A DNA stretch of 5,356 nucleotides from contig CAJKMT010000068.1 in the NCBI GenBank assembly GCA_905201055.1, forward strand, positions 1 to 5,356, read 5' to 3'. Source of the stretch: an uncultured Sutterella sp. Lineage in GTDB: Bacteria > Pseudomonadota > Gammaproteobacteria > Burkholderiales > Burkholderiaceae_F. The number at the start of each line of letters is the position of its first letter. Within the stretch, counting starts at the first letter, position 1. Positions 5,302-5,356 of the stretch are shown one piece after another. A model generated the notes under the pieces. It searched no databases. It was not told the DNA's origin and saw only the letters and a program-made list of their open reading frames with translations. Both the position numbers and the translations under genes were made by a program.

Positions 5302-5356
5302 TTGACGTCCTCCCCGCCCTGAAGGACGGGGATTCCTTTGGAAGCCTTCGAAAAGA
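5302..5356 (-). mobile_element. Right end of an IS200/IS605-family element (partial)
   Basis: The sequence from CTTGACGTCC through the hairpin at 5311-5332 to GGGGATTCC resembles, in reverse complement, the segment that commonly follows tnpB in IS200/IS605 elements. Reverse complement, the end reads GGACGTCAA, and TCAA is the right-end cleavage motif known for IS608; that places the junction at 5301/5302. The tnpB gene would lie to the right on the minus strand. Only 55 bp are in view, so no protein domain is visible. A minus-strand open frame from 5356 reads ...KESPSFRAGR..., a tail I associate with some annotated TnpB C-termini. The element begins 2 nt past the kinase stop codon. Alternatives are a miniature or decayed copy, or just a terminator hairpin. 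Confidence 0.68.
5311..5332 (-). repeat. Hairpin at the IS200/IS605-like end
   Basis: Bases 5311-5319 (TCCCCGCCC) face 5324-5332 (GGACGGGGA) across a 4-nt TGAA loop. On the plus strand there is one C/A mismatch (5317/5326). On the minus strand the same position is a G-U (G-T) wobble, so the stem is continuous over 9 pairs there. That asymmetry suits a structure recognised on, or transcribed from, the minus strand, as for the sub-terminal hairpin bound by TnpA and the scaffold of the TnpB guide RNA. Read from the plus strand it may also end kinase-operon transcripts, although the following ATTCCTTT is a poor T-run. Confidence 0.8.

Overview
The window comes from a Gram-negative bacterium. Two genes encode Sec-type signal peptides for periplasmic proteins, and the regulatory locus has the QseB/QseC plus YgiW layout known from proteobacteria. 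Base composition looks near 50% GC. The choloylglycine-hydrolase-family enzyme beside an AbgA-like amidohydrolase would fit a gut-associated proteobacterium, perhaps a betaproteobacterium of the Sutterellaceae. That placement is inference from gene content, not a measured assignment.

Layout. Positions 1-607 (minus) hold the N-terminal half of an M20-family amidohydrolase resembling AbgA; its 3' end lies outside the window. It is divergent from 772-1845 (plus), a secreted choloylglycine hydrolase / penicillin V acylase family Ntn-hydrolase. That gene ends at a strong hairpin terminator (1852-1894). Converging on it are two minus-strand genes: a YgiW-type BOF-domain periplasmic protein (2664-3053) and, 40 nt downstream of it, an AIM24-family protein (1910-2623). 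The BOF gene is divergent from a two-component operon: a QseB/PmrA-like response regulator (3225-3911) overlapping by 4 nt a QseC-like sensor kinase (3908-5299). Two nucleotides after the kinase stop codon begins what looks like the right end of an IS200/IS605-family element (5302 to the window end), with its tnpB expected on the minus strand beyond the window.

How it fits together. The most informative non-coding signal is four tandem 11-bp units (3104-3147) between the BOF gene and the response regulator. Their spacing is that expected for an OmpR/PhoB-class regulator, and the site is well placed to act on the divergent BOF gene and on the regulator itself. A reasonable model is an autoregulated envelope-stress circuit. 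In it the kinase senses a periplasmic cue, possibly through a very acidic patch in its sensor loop. The regulator then binds the repeat array, and the YgiW-like protein plus perhaps the AIM24 protein are the output. The two amide-bond hydrolases on the left form a separate divergent pair. I see no CRISPR array, no RNA gene, and no evident wholly new system. The best leads are the repeat operator, the acidic sensor patch and the transposon end against the kinase gene.
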